A DNA stretch of 64,000 bases from Zunongwangia atlantica 22II14-10F7 (GTDB lineage: Bacteria > Bacteroidota > Bacteroidia > Flavobacteriales > Flavobacteriaceae), in NCBI RefSeq assembly GCF_002094855.1, contig NZ_ARYN01000015.1:82934-146933 (forward strand), read 5' to 3'. This document shows positions 29,341 to 38,602 of this stretch, piece after piece; position 1 is the stretch's first letter; the number at the start of each line of letters is the position of its first letter. Below the pieces are notes generated by a model. The model saw only the letters and a program-made list of their open reading frames with translations. It was not told the origin of the DNA and did not search any database. Position numbers and translations under genes: made by a program.

Positions 29341-29745
29341 TTTTTGATTGATGTTAGTTTTCAATATTGTGTTTTGTTATAAATAATACTTTGTATTGCA
29401 TATTACCTAAAAGTGTATTTCTGCAATTTTAATGGTTTCTACTATATAGACGACGTCAAAAAATTAATGTTACAGAAATTGGAAATTAATTTTGAAAAAA
29501 GTTCGCGCCTTGCAAATAGCGCGAACCTTATCAAGCATTACTATCTTCTAACCATCAAAAAAAAGATAGCAACGACATTTTTAGACTAGTCTTACCATAA
29601 AGACTGATAAGTTGTAAACTTGTTACAGTAAATTTTAAAAAGTATTTTTACTCTATAATCGAGATTAAATTTTTTAAGCTTTGTTTCGACATAAAAATAA
29701 ATTTCAAAAAAGAGATTAAGGGCTTACCTTAAGTTAGTTAACAAT
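29341..29745. other. 405-bp intergenic region with multiple hairpins between divergent genes
   Basis: No protein gene is seen. Four hairpins lie in about 125 bp: GTTCGCGC/GCGCGAAC (29501-29526), CTATCTT/AAGATAG (29541-29569), AGTCTT/AAGACT (29588-29605) and AAGTT/AACTT (29609-29621). The rest is AT-rich. Promoters for the outer membrane receptor (left) and the CoA-binding gene (right) should lie here. A GACGTC palindrome (about 29449-29454) is present. Confidence 0.5.
29495..29526 (-). terminator. Orphan rho-independent terminator on the minus strand
   Basis: Read on the minus strand this is GTTCGCGC - 10-nt loop - GCGCGAAC followed by six U (29500-29495). It lies about 155 bp upstream of the receptor gene's start, with no gene upstream of it on that strand. 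It could end a small RNA or act as a leader attenuator. Confidence 0.55.
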
Positions 29746-30108
29746 ATGAAAAAGAAAACATTAGTAATAGGAGCTTCCACCAATCCAGCCAGATATTCTA
29801 ATATGGCGATCAAAAAATTGATTAGCAAGCAACAACCTGTTGTAGCATTGGGATTAAGAGAAGGAGAGGTTGAAGGGATTCATATAACAAAAGAAAAAGA
29901 TCTTTTTCAAGATATAGATACCGTAACTTTATACGTTGGTCCAAAAAATCAACCTGAATATTATGAATATCTGGTTGTGCTAAATCCAAAGCGCGTTATT
30001 TTTAATCCAGGAACAGAAAATCCAGAACTCTATAAAATATTAGAGCAGAATAATATCGAATATCAGAATGCCTGTACTTTAGTGATGCTTGGTACGAATC
30101 AATATTAA
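29746..30108 (+). CDS. CoA-binding protein
   Basis: A 120-residue single-domain Rossmann-fold protein of the CoA_binding family. The nucleotide loop is at the start, '[19 protein letters not shown]', and later '[12 protein letters not shown]' and '[11 protein letters not shown]' are the usual second-half motifs. Small free-standing members bind CoA or acyl-CoA but their role is not known. The 3' end overlaps the convergent symporter gene by 30 bp, an overlap where the two coding regions read opposite strands. Monocistronic. Confidence 0.85.
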   Translation: MKKKTLVIGASTNPARYSNMAIKKLISKQQPVVALGLREGEVEGIHITKEKDLFQDIDTVTLYVGPKNQPEYYEYLVVLNPKRVIFNPGTENPELYKILEQNNIEYQNACTLVMLGTNQY

Positions 30109-31542
30109 GCCTAAAAAGGTAATTGCGCCATTTACGATTAGTAATTCGTAGTTAAATACATAACCACCAAGATATTCTGATGGTATATTACCTATTATGA
30201 AAGTTAAAACCACAGATATTAAGGAAACAATCCAAACCAGGTGATCTTTAATTTGCATTTTGGTAAAAATCCCGAAAGCAAAAAGTCCCAATAATGGGCC
30301 ATAAGTGTAACTGGCGGCTTTTAATAAGAGGTCAATCACGCTGCTGTCCAGTAGATATTTGAAAGCAATAATAACGATTACTAAAAGCACACTTATTAAG
30401 ATATGTGCACGTTTTCTTATACTGGTTTGTGCGCTGGCTTCTCGTTTTTCAATATTTAAGAAATCTACACAAAAACTGGTGGTTAAACTGGTTAAAGCAC
30501 TATCGGCGCTAGAATATGCCGCAGCAATTAGGCCGAGTAAAAAGATAATAGCAAGACCAATTCCCATTTCAGCATTTAAAGCGATTTCAGGGAAAAGTAG
30601 GTCGGTTTTTTCTTTTCCGTCCAAAACGGGAACACTAATTCCGTTTTGTTCAGCATAAATAAAAAGAAGTGCTCCTAAGAATAGAAATAAGATATTTACC
30701 GGAATAAAAACCAGACTGTAAGACATCACATTTTTCTGTGCATCTTTTAGGCTTTTACAGGTTAAATTCTTTTGCATCATATCCTGGTCTAAGCCCGTCA
30801 TACAAATGGTAATGAACATCCCTCCAAAGAAAGCTTTCCAGAAATAATCTTTTTCAAGAAAATTATCAAAATGAAATGTGCTGGTATAAGGAGCAAGTTC
30901 TGGAGCCGAGAAAAAGTCGTTAAATGTCCAGTTTAATTCACTCGATACAAAATAGATCGCAATCCCTACAGAGCCTAACATAAATAATGTTTGAAGTGTA
31001 TCTGTCCAGACGATTGTTTTAATTCCGCCGCGCGAGGTATAGATCCAAATTAGTAAAATCGATAAGATAACGGTTACTACAAAAGGCACATTCCATGCTT
31101 CAAAGACAAAATACTGTAAAACGGTAGCCACTAGAAAAAGTCTGAATGAAGCCCCTAAGACTCTGGATATAAAAAAGAAAAAAGCTCCAGTTTTGTAACT
31201 TACATTTCCGAAGCGGTTATTTAAATATTGATAAATTGAAGTAACATTTAGGCTGTAGTAAATGGGTAGTAAAACGAAGGAAATCACCAGATAACCAAAT
31301 AAATAACCAGCTACTACCTGCATATAGCTAAATTGCGAATCTCTTACCCACCCAGGAACCGATATAAAGGTAACACCAGAGAGCGAGGCGCCAACCATCC
31401 CAAAAGCTACGATGTACCAGGGAGATTTACCTTCAGCCTTAAAAAAGGCTTCGTTACTATCTTCTTTTCCTGTGAAATATGATATTAAAAGTAAAACACC
31501 AAAGTATAGTGCGATGAGTAGTACAATATGTATAGGTTCCAT
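30079..31542 (-). CDS. Sodium:solute symporter family protein
   Basis: A 487-residue inner-membrane transporter of the SSS family with about 13 hydrophobic segments starting at residue 4 ('[17 protein letters not shown]'). '[20 protein letters not shown]' near residue 58 and '[21 protein letters not shown]' (about 330-350) match SSS sequence signatures, including the conserved '[10 protein letters not shown]' Na+-site helix. The Na+-driven substrate (sugar, sialic acid or other) is unknown. An upstream ATG at 31560 would add six residues; the start at 31542 is preferred since 'MEPIHIVLL' is typical and a -7 box lies at 31568-31576. Divergent from recR. Confidence 0.9.
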   Translation of the reverse strand: MEPIHIVLLIALYFGVLLLISYFTGKEDSNEAFFKAEGKSPWYIVAFGMVGASLSGVTFISVPGWVRDSQFSYMQVVAGYLFGYLVISFVLLPIYYSLNVTSIYQYLNNRFGNVSYKTGAFFFFISRVLGASFRLFLVATVLQYFVFEAWNVPFVVTVILSILLIWIYTSRGGIKTIVWTDTLQTLFMLGSVGIAIYFVSSELNWTFNDFFSAPELAPYTSTFHFDNFLEKDYFWKAFFGGMFITICMTGLDQDMMQKNLTCKSLKDAQKNVMSYSLVFIPVNILFLFLGALLFIYAEQNGISVPVLDGKEKTDLLFPEIALNAEMGIGLAIIFLLGLIAAAYSSADSALTSLTTSFCVDFLNIEKREASAQTSIRKRAHILISVLLVIVIIAFKYLLDSSVIDLLLKAASYTYGPLLGLFAFGIFTKMQIKDHLVWIVSLISVVLTFIIGNIPSEYLGGYVFNYELLIVNGAITFLGLILIRTKHH

Positions 31543-31567
31543 AAATACGAATTTAACCAAAACATTT

Positions 31568-31576
31568 GCAAACTTA
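31568..31576 (-). promoter_or_regulatory. Predicted -7 box for the symporter gene
   Basis: On the minus strand this reads TAAGTTTGC (TAnnTTTG type), about 25 bp before the symporter start at 31542. It supports the shorter start. Confidence 0.5.
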
Positions 31577-31591
31577 GCATATTACTAACTA

Positions 31592-31621
31592 TTTGCATCG
31601 GTTTAAAAATTGTAAATTTGC
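31592..31621 (+). promoter_or_regulatory. Predicted recR promoter
   Basis: TTTG at 31592-31595 and TAAATTTGC at 31613-31621 are 17 bp apart. The recR ATG begins only 5 bp after the -7 box, so the transcript is likely leaderless or nearly so. Confidence 0.55.
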
Positions 31622-31625
31622 GGCT

Positions 31626-32243
31626 ATGGATTTTTCTTCGAAATTATTGGAGCAGGCTGTAGACCAAATGTCACAGTTGCCCGGTATAGGAAAACGTACC
31701 GCGCTTAGATTGGTTTTACACCTTTTAAGGCAACCCGAAACGCAAACCGAACAACTAAGCAAAGCACTTTCTAAATTAAGATCAGAAATAAAAAGATGCC
31801 GAAATTGTTACAATATTAGCGATACAGAGCTTTGTGATATTTGTGCAAATCCTTCCAGACAGGAAGATCTTATTTGCGTTGTAGAAGATATTCGCGATGT
31901 GATGGCGATCGAAAATACAGGGCAATATCGCGGGATGTATCATGTTTTGGGTGGTAAAATAAGTCCTATGGATGGTATTGGTCCCTCGCAACTTACCATT
32001 AAACCATTAATCGAAAAGGTAAAAGATGGTAAAATACAGGAAATTATTTTCGCGTTAAGTAGCACGATGGAAGGAGATACAACAAACTTTTATATCTATA
32101 AACAATTAGAAGGAACCGGAGTTAAAACATCTACCATCGCCAGGGGAATTAGTGTTGGAGATGAATTGGAATATGCAGATGAGGTGACTTTAGGGCGAAG
32201 TATTACCAATCGCGTTCCTTTTGAAAATAGCCTAAAAAGTTAA
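31626..32243 (+). CDS. recR: Recombination protein RecR
   Basis: A 205-residue RecR of the RecFOR pathway, which loads RecA at gapped DNA. Order of parts: helix-hairpin-helix ('[13 protein letters not shown]', about residues 16-28), C4-type zinc finger ('[21 protein letters not shown]', cysteines grouped 2+2), Toprim domain ('[15 protein letters not shown]', about residues 78-92) and the C-terminal '[22 protein letters not shown]' region. A longer frame from 31593 is rejected because the promoter -7 box at 31613-31621 lies inside it. It diverges from the symporter gene. Confidence 0.95.
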   Translation: MDFSSKLLEQAVDQMSQLPGIGKRTALRLVLHLLRQPETQTEQLSKALSKLRSEIKRCRNCYNISDTELCDICANPSRQEDLICVVEDIRDVMAIENTGQYRGMYHVLGGKISPMDGIGPSQLTIKPLIEKVKDGKIQEIIFALSSTMEGDTTNFYIYKQLEGTGVKTSTIARGISVGDELEYADEVTLGRSITNRVPFENSLKS

Positions 32244-32427
32244 AATGCTTTAAGCTTCTGCTTTCAGGTTGAAGGATGAAATTGTAATTTTACACCGTAA
32301 ATTTTTAAGTGTAGACGTAAAAATATTTTCAGTGAATTTATATTTTATTGATTTTTTAATATTTAAAAACCTTTAATTTAAGTAAATTCGCAAACGAAAT
32401 AACAAAAAATAGCTTTCAAATATAGAT

Positions 32428-33777
32428 ATGGCAAAATTTGAACTGAAATTACCTAAAATGGGAGAAAGTGTTGCTGAGGCAACCATAACCAGCTGGTTAA
32501 AAGAAGTAGGCGATACCATTGAAGCAGATGAACCGGTACTGGAAATAGCTACAGATAAAGTAGATAGCGAAGTGCCAAGTGAAGTAGATGGTAAGCTTGT
32601 AGAAATACTTTTTGAGGCAGATGATGTAGTTGAAGTTGGTCAAACGATTGCTATTATTGAAACCGAAGGTGACGTAGCCCAGGAAGAGGATTTGGATATC
32701 GATCTTGAAGAAAATGAAACTGATGAAGATAGCCAAGCAGATGCTGAGGAAGTAGAGCTACATGCAGCTGCAGCTGAAGCCGCAGTAGAAACGGCGAAGG
32801 AAACTGTAGGAAGTTCAGATTATTCAGATTCAGATCGTTTTTATTCTCCATTAGTAAAAAACATTGCTAAAGAAGAGAATATTAGCCTGGAAGAGTTGGA
32901 AACCGTTAAAGGTACCGGTAAAGATGGTCGTGTTACTAAAGATGATATTTTAGCTTATGTAGAAGATCGTGGAAGCAAGTCAAAACCTTCAACCGCTAAC
33001 AATACTACTTCAAAATCAGATCATTTAGAACCTGCTTTTAAAAATCAGGAGAATGTAGTGACTTCAGGAGAAGACGAGATTATTGAAATGAGCCGTATGG
33101 GGAAAATGATTAGTAAGCACATGATCGATAGTGTGCAAACTTCAGCCCATGTACAGTCTTTTATAGAAGTAGATGTAACCAATATCTGGAATTGGAGAAG
33201 CAAGCATAAGGAAGCTTTTCAGAAAAAAGAAGGCGAAAAACTAACATTTACGCCAATATTTATGGAAGCTGTAGCTAAGGCTATCCGTGATTTCCCATTG
33301 ATCAATATCTCTGTAGATGGAGATAAGGTAATCAAAAAGAAAAACATCAATTTAGGGATGGCGGCAGCGCTTCCAGATGGGAATCTTATTGTTCCGGTAA
33401 TTAAGAATGCAGATCGATTAAACCTTGTAGGAATGGCCAAGGCGGTAAACGACCTGGCAAATAGAGCAAGACAAAATAAGCTAAAACCAGATGATATTCA
33501 GGGTGGAACCTATACGGTAACCAATGTAGGTACATTTGGTAGTATTATGGGAACGCCAATTATCAATCAGCCTCAGGTAGGGATTCTGGCTTTAGGTGCA
33601 ATTAGAAAAATGCCTGCGGTAATTGAAACTCCAGAAGGTGATTTTATCGGGATTAGATATAAAATGATCTTATCTCACAGTTACGATCATCGTGTTGTAA
33701 ATGGTGCGCTAGGTGGGCAATTTGTACAACGTGTAGCTCAATACTTAGAAGGCTTCGATAAGAATAGAGAAATATAA
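32428..33777 (+). CDS. 2-oxo acid dehydrogenase E2 (dihydrolipoamide acyltransferase)
   Basis: A 449-residue E2 component. An N-terminal lipoyl domain (residues 1-78) has the lipoylation site 'EIATDKVDSEV' (Lys44). A highly acidic linker (about 80-135) leads to a peripheral-subunit-binding domain (about 137-172, 'SPLVKNIAKEENISLEELE') and the acyltransferase core (about 215-440) ending in the active-site 'SYDHRVVNGALGG' (His421). It transfers acyl groups to CoA inside a 2-oxoacid dehydrogenase complex, possibly the branched-chain or 2-oxoglutarate one. No E1 or E3 gene is nearby, so it is a stand-alone locus. Substrate not resolved. Confidence 0.93.
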   Translation: MAKFELKLPKMGESVAEATITSWLKEVGDTIEADEPVLEIATDKVDSEVPSEVDGKLVEILFEADDVVEVGQTIAIIETEGDVAQEEDLDIDLEENETDEDSQADAEEVELHAAAAEAAVETAKETVGSSDYSDSDRFYSPLVKNIAKEENISLEELETVKGTGKDGRVTKDDILAYVEDRGSKSKPSTANNTTSKSDHLEPAFKNQENVVTSGEDEIIEMSRMGKMISKHMIDSVQTSAHVQSFIEVDVTNIWNWRSKHKEAFQKKEGEKLTFTPIFMEAVAKAIRDFPLINISVDGDKVIKKKNINLGMAAALPDGNLIVPVIKNADRLNLVGMAKAVNDLANRARQNKLKPDDIQGGTYTVTNVGTFGSIMGTPIINQPQVGILALGAIRKMPAVIETPEGDFIGIRYKMILSHSYDHRVVNGALGGQFVQRVAQYLEGFDKNREI

Positions 33778-33797
33778 AATTAATGTATATAAAGAGA

Positions 33798-33837
33798 AAC
33801 CGGGATTGCTTTTTATGGGGCGATTCCGGTTTTCTTT
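33798..33837 (+). terminator. Terminator after the E2 gene
   Basis: GAAACCGGGATTG and CGATTCCGGTTTTC pair (with G-U pairs) around a ~12-nt loop, followed by TTTTT. Confidence 0.65.
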
Positions 33838-33871
33838 TTATATTGCTGTAAGAAAAATCAAACCTTAAAAG

Positions 33872-34645
33872 ATGGAATTAAAGCTTACAAAGCCTATTTG
33901 TTTTTTCGATCTGGAAACCACCGGAACGAACCTTGCCAAAGATAGGATTGTAGAAATAGCGATATTAAAAGTATATCCTAACGGAAACAAAGAAAGTAGA
34001 ACCTGGTTGGTAAATCCAGAAATGGAGATTCCAAAAGAGGTTATTGCTATTCACGGAATTTCGAACGAGAAAGTGGCGAACGAGCCGACTTTTAAAGAAT
34101 TATCCAAGCAAATCTACGACATGATAAAAGGTTGTGATCTTGGAGGCTATAATTCCAATCGTTTTGATATACCACTTTTGGCTGAAGAATTACTACGTGC
34201 AGATATCGATTTTGATATGAAGAATATGCTTGCTGTAGATGTGCAGACGATTTTCCATAAAAAAGAGCAGCGAACTTTAGCTGCCGCTTTCAAGTTTTAC
34301 TGCGGAAAAGATCTTATCGATGCGCACAGTGCCGCTGCAGATACTGAAGCGACTTACGAAGTTTTAAAATCTCAGCTAGATAAATACGAGGATTTAGAGA
34401 ATGATATTAAGTGGTTGTCGCAATATAGTGCTCGCAAGAATTTTGCAGATTTTGCCGGTTTTATAAGCTTCAATAAAAAAGGAGAGGAAGTTTTCTCTTT
34501 TGGAAAATATAAAGGAAAGCTTGTAGAAGAGGTTTTAGAAAAGGAACCCGGTTATTTTGGTTGGTTACAGAATGCCGATTTTCCACTATATACCAAGAAA
34601 GTATTAACCGCGATAAAATTGCGTAAGCTGAATACAAAACTTTAA
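33872..34645 (+). CDS. DnaQ-like 3'-5' exonuclease
   Basis: A 257-residue exonuclease of the DEDDh group. The first motif is 'CFFDLETTGTN' (Asp13, Glu15), with 'GYNSNRFDIPLL' (about residues 92-103) as ExoII and 'DAHSAAADTEATYEVL' (about 150-165) as ExoIII with the catalytic His. After it, a C-terminal 'SFGKYKGKLVEEVLEKEPGYF' segment matches the small extension found in exonuclease X and related proteins. It removes nucleotides from single-stranded 3' ends, likely in repair or proofreading. It starts an apparent five-gene operon that ends with cinA. Confidence 0.88.
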   Translation: MELKLTKPICFFDLETTGTNLAKDRIVEIAILKVYPNGNKESRTWLVNPEMEIPKEVIAIHGISNEKVANEPTFKELSKQIYDMIKGCDLGGYNSNRFDIPLLAEELLRADIDFDMKNMLAVDVQTIFHKKEQRTLAAAFKFYCGKDLIDAHSAAADTEATYEVLKSQLDKYEDLENDIKWLSQYSARKNFADFAGFISFNKKGEEVFSFGKYKGKLVEEVLEKEPGYFGWLQNADFPLYTKKVLTAIKLRKLNTKL

Positions 34646-34647
34646 AA

Positions 34648-35586
34648 ATGCGGCTTCTGCTTCCTTTTTTTCTGTTTATTTCTGTGAGCGCTCTTGGGCA
34701 AAGAGCAGTGGGGCAGGTGGTAGATGCTGAAACTTTAGAGCCGTTACCTTACGTAAATATTGTTTTAGAGGAAGAAAAAATAGGAATTTCTACAGATAAA
34801 GAAGGTAGGTATTCTTTTGTAGTAAAAGATATAAGTGAAGATGCCGATGTTAAATTTAGTTATGTAGGTTACGAATCTAAATATGCGCAGTTAAAGGAAT
34901 TAAAGGGAAAAGTAATTCGATTAAAACCTTCTGTAGATCATTTAGCTGAAGTTCGCTTATATACCATAAAAGAAAAAAAACGACAAAGAATTAACGATTT
35001 TCGGCGTAAAGAAATCATTGGGCTTGGTAATTTTAGCGGCGGGCAATATCCGAGTATCGTTGCCAGACATTATGATAAGCCGGAAAAGTTTGATGAAGGT
35101 TGTTTTATAAAAGATATTGAAGTCCGTTATTTTTCCGTAGAAAAAACACTTTATGGTAGTGCCAAATTTAGATTGCGAATTATGGCGGTAGATGATGAAG
35201 GTAAACCTTCTTACGATTTACTAAGCGATGGTTTAATTATCCAAAAGGAGGCGAACCAGTTTAAAAGTAAAATTGATATGCTTCCTTATAAAATTCTGGT
35301 TCCTGAAGATGGATTTTTTGTAGCTGTAGAGCATTTATTTATTGAAGAAAATGGTTATTTTGAAGAAAAAGATTATCGTGTTAACGATACCATTATTTAT
35401 CGTGATGTGAAATTGCATAAATATGGGCCGGTTTTTAGCGGAGTTTTAGAGGAATATGGAGAAAACTTTAATTCGTATTATAAGGACATTAATGGATGGC
35501 GAAAAATGAATTATTTAGATAATTCGAATGAAGTATTTTCTGGAATGCTACCCGTACCGGCATTCAAAATAACCTTAACAGACTAG
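34648..35586 (+). CDS. Exported protein with carboxypeptidase-like regulatory domain
   Basis: A 312-residue exported protein starting 2 bp after the exonuclease stop. A signal peptide ('RLLLPFFLFISVSALG', about residues 2-17) precedes a carboxypeptidase-D regulatory-like beta-sandwich (about residues 20-95, 'GQVVDAETLEPLPYVNIVLEEEKIGISTDKEGRYSF' style, split at turns). The C-terminal ~215 residues are unassigned and rich in aromatic and charged residues. Such proteins commonly sit in the periplasm or outer membrane of Bacteroidota. Its link to the exonuclease and CinA genes is only positional. Confidence 0.75.
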   Translation: MRLLLPFFLFISVSALGQRAVGQVVDAETLEPLPYVNIVLEEEKIGISTDKEGRYSFVVKDISEDADVKFSYVGYESKYAQLKELKGKVIRLKPSVDHLAEVRLYTIKEKKRQRINDFRRKEIIGLGNFSGGQYPSIVARHYDKPEKFDEGCFIKDIEVRYFSVEKTLYGSAKFRLRIMAVDDEGKPSYDLLSDGLIIQKEANQFKSKIDMLPYKILVPEDGFFVAVEHLFIEENGYFEEKDYRVNDTIIYRDVKLHKYGPVFSGVLEEYGENFNSYYKDINGWRKMNYLDNSNEVFSGMLPVPAFKITLTD

Positions 35587-35621
35587 TTGATAGACTAAAA
35601 GAACAGATTAAAAGTATTGCA

Positions 35622-36236
35622 ATGAAGCTTATTTGTATAGGTAGAAATTATACCGATCATATTGCCGAGTTAGAAAATGAAAAGCCAGAAGATCCAGTAG
35701 TTTTTCAGAAACCAGATACGGCGATATTATTAAAAAAACAGCCCTTTTTTATTCCAGATTTCTCTAATGATGTGCATTATGAAGTAGAACTTCTGGTTAA
35801 AATTACACGAGTAGGAAAACATATTCAGCCCAAATTTGCTCATAAATACTATGACGAAATAGGTTTAGGGATCGATTTTACGGCCAGGGATCTTCAGGCA
35901 AAACTAAAATCTAAAGGACTTCCCTGGGAAAAAGCAAAAGGATTTGATGGTGCTGCGGTAATTGGTGAAAAATGGCTGGATAAAAATCAGTTTTCAGATT
36001 TAAACAATATTAATTTTAGTTTAAAAAAGAATGACGAAATTGTACAAAATGGCAATAGTTCTTTAATGCTTTGGAAAATTGACGAACTAATTGCTTATCT
36101 TTCAACATTCTTTACTTTAAAGATAGGAGATATTATCTTTACCGGTACGCCGGCTGGTGTTGGCCCGGTTGCTCCAGAAGATAATCTAACCGGATTTATC
36201 GAAAAGGAAGAAATTTTTTCTATAAATATCAAATAA
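35622..36236 (+). CDS. Fumarylacetoacetate hydrolase family protein
   Basis: A 204-residue single-domain FAH-superfamily protein. It begins 'MKLICIGRNYTDHIAELE', and has the metal-binding pattern 'DVHYEVELLVKI' (Glu-x-Glu, about residues 49-60), 'GLGIDFTARDLQAKLK' and 'GDIIFTGTPAGVGPV' (about 171-185). This size fits FAHD1-like acylpyruvase / oxaloacetate decarboxylase enzymes rather than the full fumarylacetoacetase encoded at 15.9 kb. Substrate is not resolved. It is closely followed by an Hpt-domain gene (4 bp), in the exonuclease-to-cinA operon. Confidence 0.88.
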   Translation: MKLICIGRNYTDHIAELENEKPEDPVVFQKPDTAILLKKQPFFIPDFSNDVHYEVELLVKITRVGKHIQPKFAHKYYDEIGLGIDFTARDLQAKLKSKGLPWEKAKGFDGAAVIGEKWLDKNQFSDLNNINFSLKKNDEIVQNGNSSLMLWKIDELIAYLSTFFTLKIGDIIFTGTPAGVGPVAPEDNLTGFIEKEEIFSINIK

Positions 36237-36240
36237 CCCC

Positions 36241-36579
36241 ATGAGTAGCTACGATTTAAAAGATGTAGAAGAAATGGCAGGCGGTGATCAGGAATTTATG
36301 CTTGTAGTAGTACAAACTTTTCTTGAAGAGATCCCACCAGATGTTGCCGCGATGAATGAAGCTATAGATAATGGAAACGCAAATCTTGCCTACAGTTTTG
36401 CCCATAAAATGAAACCAAATCTAAAGTTATTTGGTTTAGAACTAATGCCTGAAATAACGATTATCGAGCAATGGTCTAAACAAGGGAAAAACCAAGACGA
36501 TGCTCCAAAAGCTGCAAAAATAATAACAGCTAAGGTAGAGCAGGTTTGTGTAGAATTAAAAGAAGACTTTAATCTGTAA
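36241..36579 (+). CDS. Hpt domain protein
   Basis: A 112-residue four-helix histidine phosphotransfer domain. The phosphorylatable histidine is in '[16 protein letters not shown]' (His55), the standard AHKxKP-type site. There is no kinase, receiver or membrane region, so it works as a free shuttle between a histidine kinase and a response regulator. No cognate kinase is adjacent. The receiver-PAS protein at 58.3 kb is one possible partner but nothing shows it. Its stop overlaps the cinA start by one base (TAATG). Confidence 0.88.
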   Translation: MSSYDLKDVEEMAGGDQEFMLVVVQTFLEEIPPDVAAMNEAIDNGNANLAYSFAHKMKPNLKLFGLELMPEITIIEQWSKQGKNQDDAPKAAKIITAKVEQVCVELKEDFNL

Positions 36580-37829
36580 TGAACGCAGAGATTATAACAA
36601 TTGGGGACGAGATTCTTATCGGCCAGATTGTAGATACCAATTCGGCTTACATCGCCAAAGAACTAAATAAAATAGGGGTTAGTGTTCATCAAATAACTTC
36701 AGTAGAGGATGAATGGAACCATATTTTAACCACGCTAAGCGAAGCCCAGAAAAGAGCAGATATCGTAATTATTACTGGCGGGCTTGGGCCTACTAAAGAT
36801 GATATTACCAAAAAATGTCTTTGCGAATTTTTTAATGATACGCTGGTAAAAGACGAAGTGGTTTTGGCGCATGTCGAAGAACTTTTTAAAAAGTATATCG
36901 ATACTCCAATTTCAGATCTTAATAGAATGCAGGCGTTGGTGCCTTCTAAAGCAGAGGTTTTAAAGAATAGCTTTGGGACTGCTCCCGGGATGTGGTTAAA
37001 AAAAGACGATACTGTTTTTATTTCTATGCCGGGCGTGCCTTACGAGATGAAAGCATTAATGCAGGATGAGGTGATTCCAAGAATAAGACAACGCTTTAAA
37101 AGACCTTTTATTTTGCATAAAACAGTGCTGACTTTCGGGATGGGGGAAAGTGCTATTGCTGAAAAAATTGAATCCTGGGAAGAAGCTTTACCGGCTCATA
37201 TACGCTTGGCTTATTTGCCAAATTTGGGTAAAGTACGTTTACGCTTAAGTACAAAAGGTAGTGATCCTGAAAAAATGGAACAGGAAGTGGATGATCAAAT
37301 TACTTCACTTTGCCAGATTATTGGAGATATAATAAAAGGAGTAGAGGAAGAAGATCCTATAGAAGTTCAGATTGGTAATTTATTAAAAGAAAAAAATGCC
37401 AGCCTGGCTACTGCTGAAAGTTTTACAGGAGGAAGGTTAGCTTCTATATTTACCAAATATGCTGGTTCTTCATCTTTCTTTAAAGGAAGCGTGGTTGCGT
37501 ATGCTACTGAAGCTAAAGTGAATATTCTGGGAGTATCCCAAGATCTTATCGATAAAAATTCTGTAGTAAGTAATGAAGTAGCTTGTGAAATGGCTAGAAA
37601 AGTAAAAGCTTTATACCAAACCGATTATGCTATCGCTACAACAGGAAATGCAGGGCCGTCTAAAGGAGATAGCGATGCAGATGTTGGTACCGTTGTTTTA
37701 GCAATTGCTACACCAGATGATGTATTTGCCAGAGAATTTAATTTTGGTAATCATCGAGATAAGGTTGTGGGGAAGGCTGTTAATAAATGTATGGAGCTGG
37801 TGTTAGATGAGATTTATAGCCATAAATAG
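36579..37829 (+). CDS. cinA: CinA-family protein (competence/damage-inducible)
   Basis: A 416-residue CinA. The N-terminal molybdopterin-binding-like domain covers about residues 1-175 ('[25 protein letters not shown]', '[16 protein letters not shown]' split at the ligand loops). The C-terminal ~160 residues are the nicotinamide mononucleotide deamidase domain ('[17 protein letters not shown]', '[16 protein letters not shown]', '[12 protein letters not shown]'). It salvages NMN and may hydrolyse ADP-ribose. It overlaps the Hpt gene by one base, ending the operon. Length typical. Confidence 0.93.
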   Translation: MNAEIITIGDEILIGQIVDTNSAYIAKELNKIGVSVHQITSVEDEWNHILTTLSEAQKRADIVIITGGLGPTKDDITKKCLCEFFNDTLVKDEVVLAHVEELFKKYIDTPISDLNRMQALVPSKAEVLKNSFGTAPGMWLKKDDTVFISMPGVPYEMKALMQDEVIPRIRQRFKRPFILHKTVLTFGMGESAIAEKIESWEEALPAHIRLAYLPNLGKVRLRLSTKGSDPEKMEQEVDDQITSLCQIIGDIIKGVEEEDPIEVQIGNLLKEKNASLATAESFTGGRLASIFTKYAGSSSFFKGSVVAYATEAKVNILGVSQDLIDKNSVVSNEVACEMARKVKALYQTDYAIATTGNAGPSKGDSDADVGTVVLAIATPDDVFAREFNFGNHRDKVVGKAVNKCMELVLDEIYSHK

Positions 37830-37969
37830 GCGGAAATTAGTCAATAATTTCATACTCAATATTAACGAAAATAATATCGTAAATTTTTTTTACAGAATGT
37901 GTTGTGAATTAGGTATAAAAATCGTTAATTTGCACCCTGTTTTGAAATAACGAGATAAAGTATAGAGCA

Positions 37970-38209
37970 ATGTCAAGAGTTTGTGAACTTACAGGTAAAA
38001 AAGCGATGGTTGGGAACAATGTTTCTCACGCAATGAATAAAACCAAGCGTAAATTTAACGCTAACCTGGTAAAGAAACGTTTTTTTATTCCTGAAGAGGA
38101 TAAATGGATCACTTTAAAAGTGTCTACCTCTGCGCTTAAAAATATTAACAAGAAAGGAATCTCTGCCGTTATTAAAGAGGCTAGAGCAAAAGGATTTCTT
38201 CAAAAATAA
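37970..38209 (+). CDS. rpmB: 50S ribosomal protein L28
   Basis: A 79-residue L28, with the family start 'MSRVCELTGKKAMVGNNVSHAMNKTKRKF' split near the cluster of glycine and asparagine residues, and a basic C-terminus. It is a large-subunit protein of the bL28 family. It heads a compact cluster rpmB-rpmG-DUF4295-ftsY that is common in Bacteroidota. Upstream, TTAATTTGC (37925-37933) is a near match to the -7 box, about 37 bp ahead of the ATG. Confidence 0.95.
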   Translation: MSRVCELTGKKAMVGNNVSHAMNKTKRKFNANLVKKRFFIPEEDKWITLKVSTSALKNINKKGISAVIKEARAKGFLQK

Positions 38210-38235
38210 TCCTTTACTTATAAAAACAAATTAAG

Positions 38236-38418
38236 ATGGCAAAGAAAGGAAACAGAGTACAGGTTATTTTAGAGTGTACCGAGCATAAAGCTTCTGGTCA
38301 ACCAGGTACATCAAGATACATTACTACGAAGAATAAAAAGAATACACCGGATAGAATGGAGTTAAAGAAATTTAACCCAATCTTGAAAAAAATGACGGTT
38401 CATAAAGAGATTAAATAA
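38236..38418 (+). CDS. rpmG: 50S ribosomal protein L33
   Basis: A 60-residue bL33 family protein, small and basic: '[20 protein letters not shown]' at the start and '[20 protein letters not shown]' in the centre. It has only one Cys, so it is not the zinc-binding type with two CxxC pairs. It lies 26 bp after rpmB and 8 bp before a 49-residue gene. Length is slightly over the bacterial average, as usual in this phylum. Confidence 0.94.
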   Translation: MAKKGNRVQVILECTEHKASGQPGTSRYITTKNKKNTPDRMELKKFNPILKKMTVHKEIK

Positions 38419-38426
38419 TTTGAGTC

Positions 38427-38576
38427 ATGGCAAAGAAATCAGTTGCAGCATTACAAACAGGATCTAAGAGATTAACCAAAGCTATTAAAATGGTTAAATC
38501 TCCTAAAACAGGTGCATATACTTTCGTTGAAGCTATTATGGCTCCTGAAGAAGTTAACGATTATCTTAAAAAGTAA
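38427..38576 (+). CDS. Small basic protein, DUF4295 family
   Basis: A 49-residue, Lys-rich protein. It starts 'MAKKSVAALQTGSKRLTKAI' and ends 'EEVNDYLKK'. The family, DUF4295, is restricted to Bacteroidota and always sits in the rpmB-rpmG cluster. The gene begins 8 bp after the rpmG stop and ends just ahead of a terminator. From memory, a Bacteroidota-specific large-subunit ribosomal protein (bL38) was reported in the Flavobacterium johnsoniae ribosome structure and may be this family; I could not verify that. The placement between L33 and ftsY supports a ribosome role. Confidence 0.88.
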   Translation: MAKKSVAALQTGSKRLTKAIKMVKSPKTGAYTFVEAIMAPEEVNDYLKK

Positions 38577-38602
38577 TCGAATAAAAAATTTATAATTTTT
38601 TT

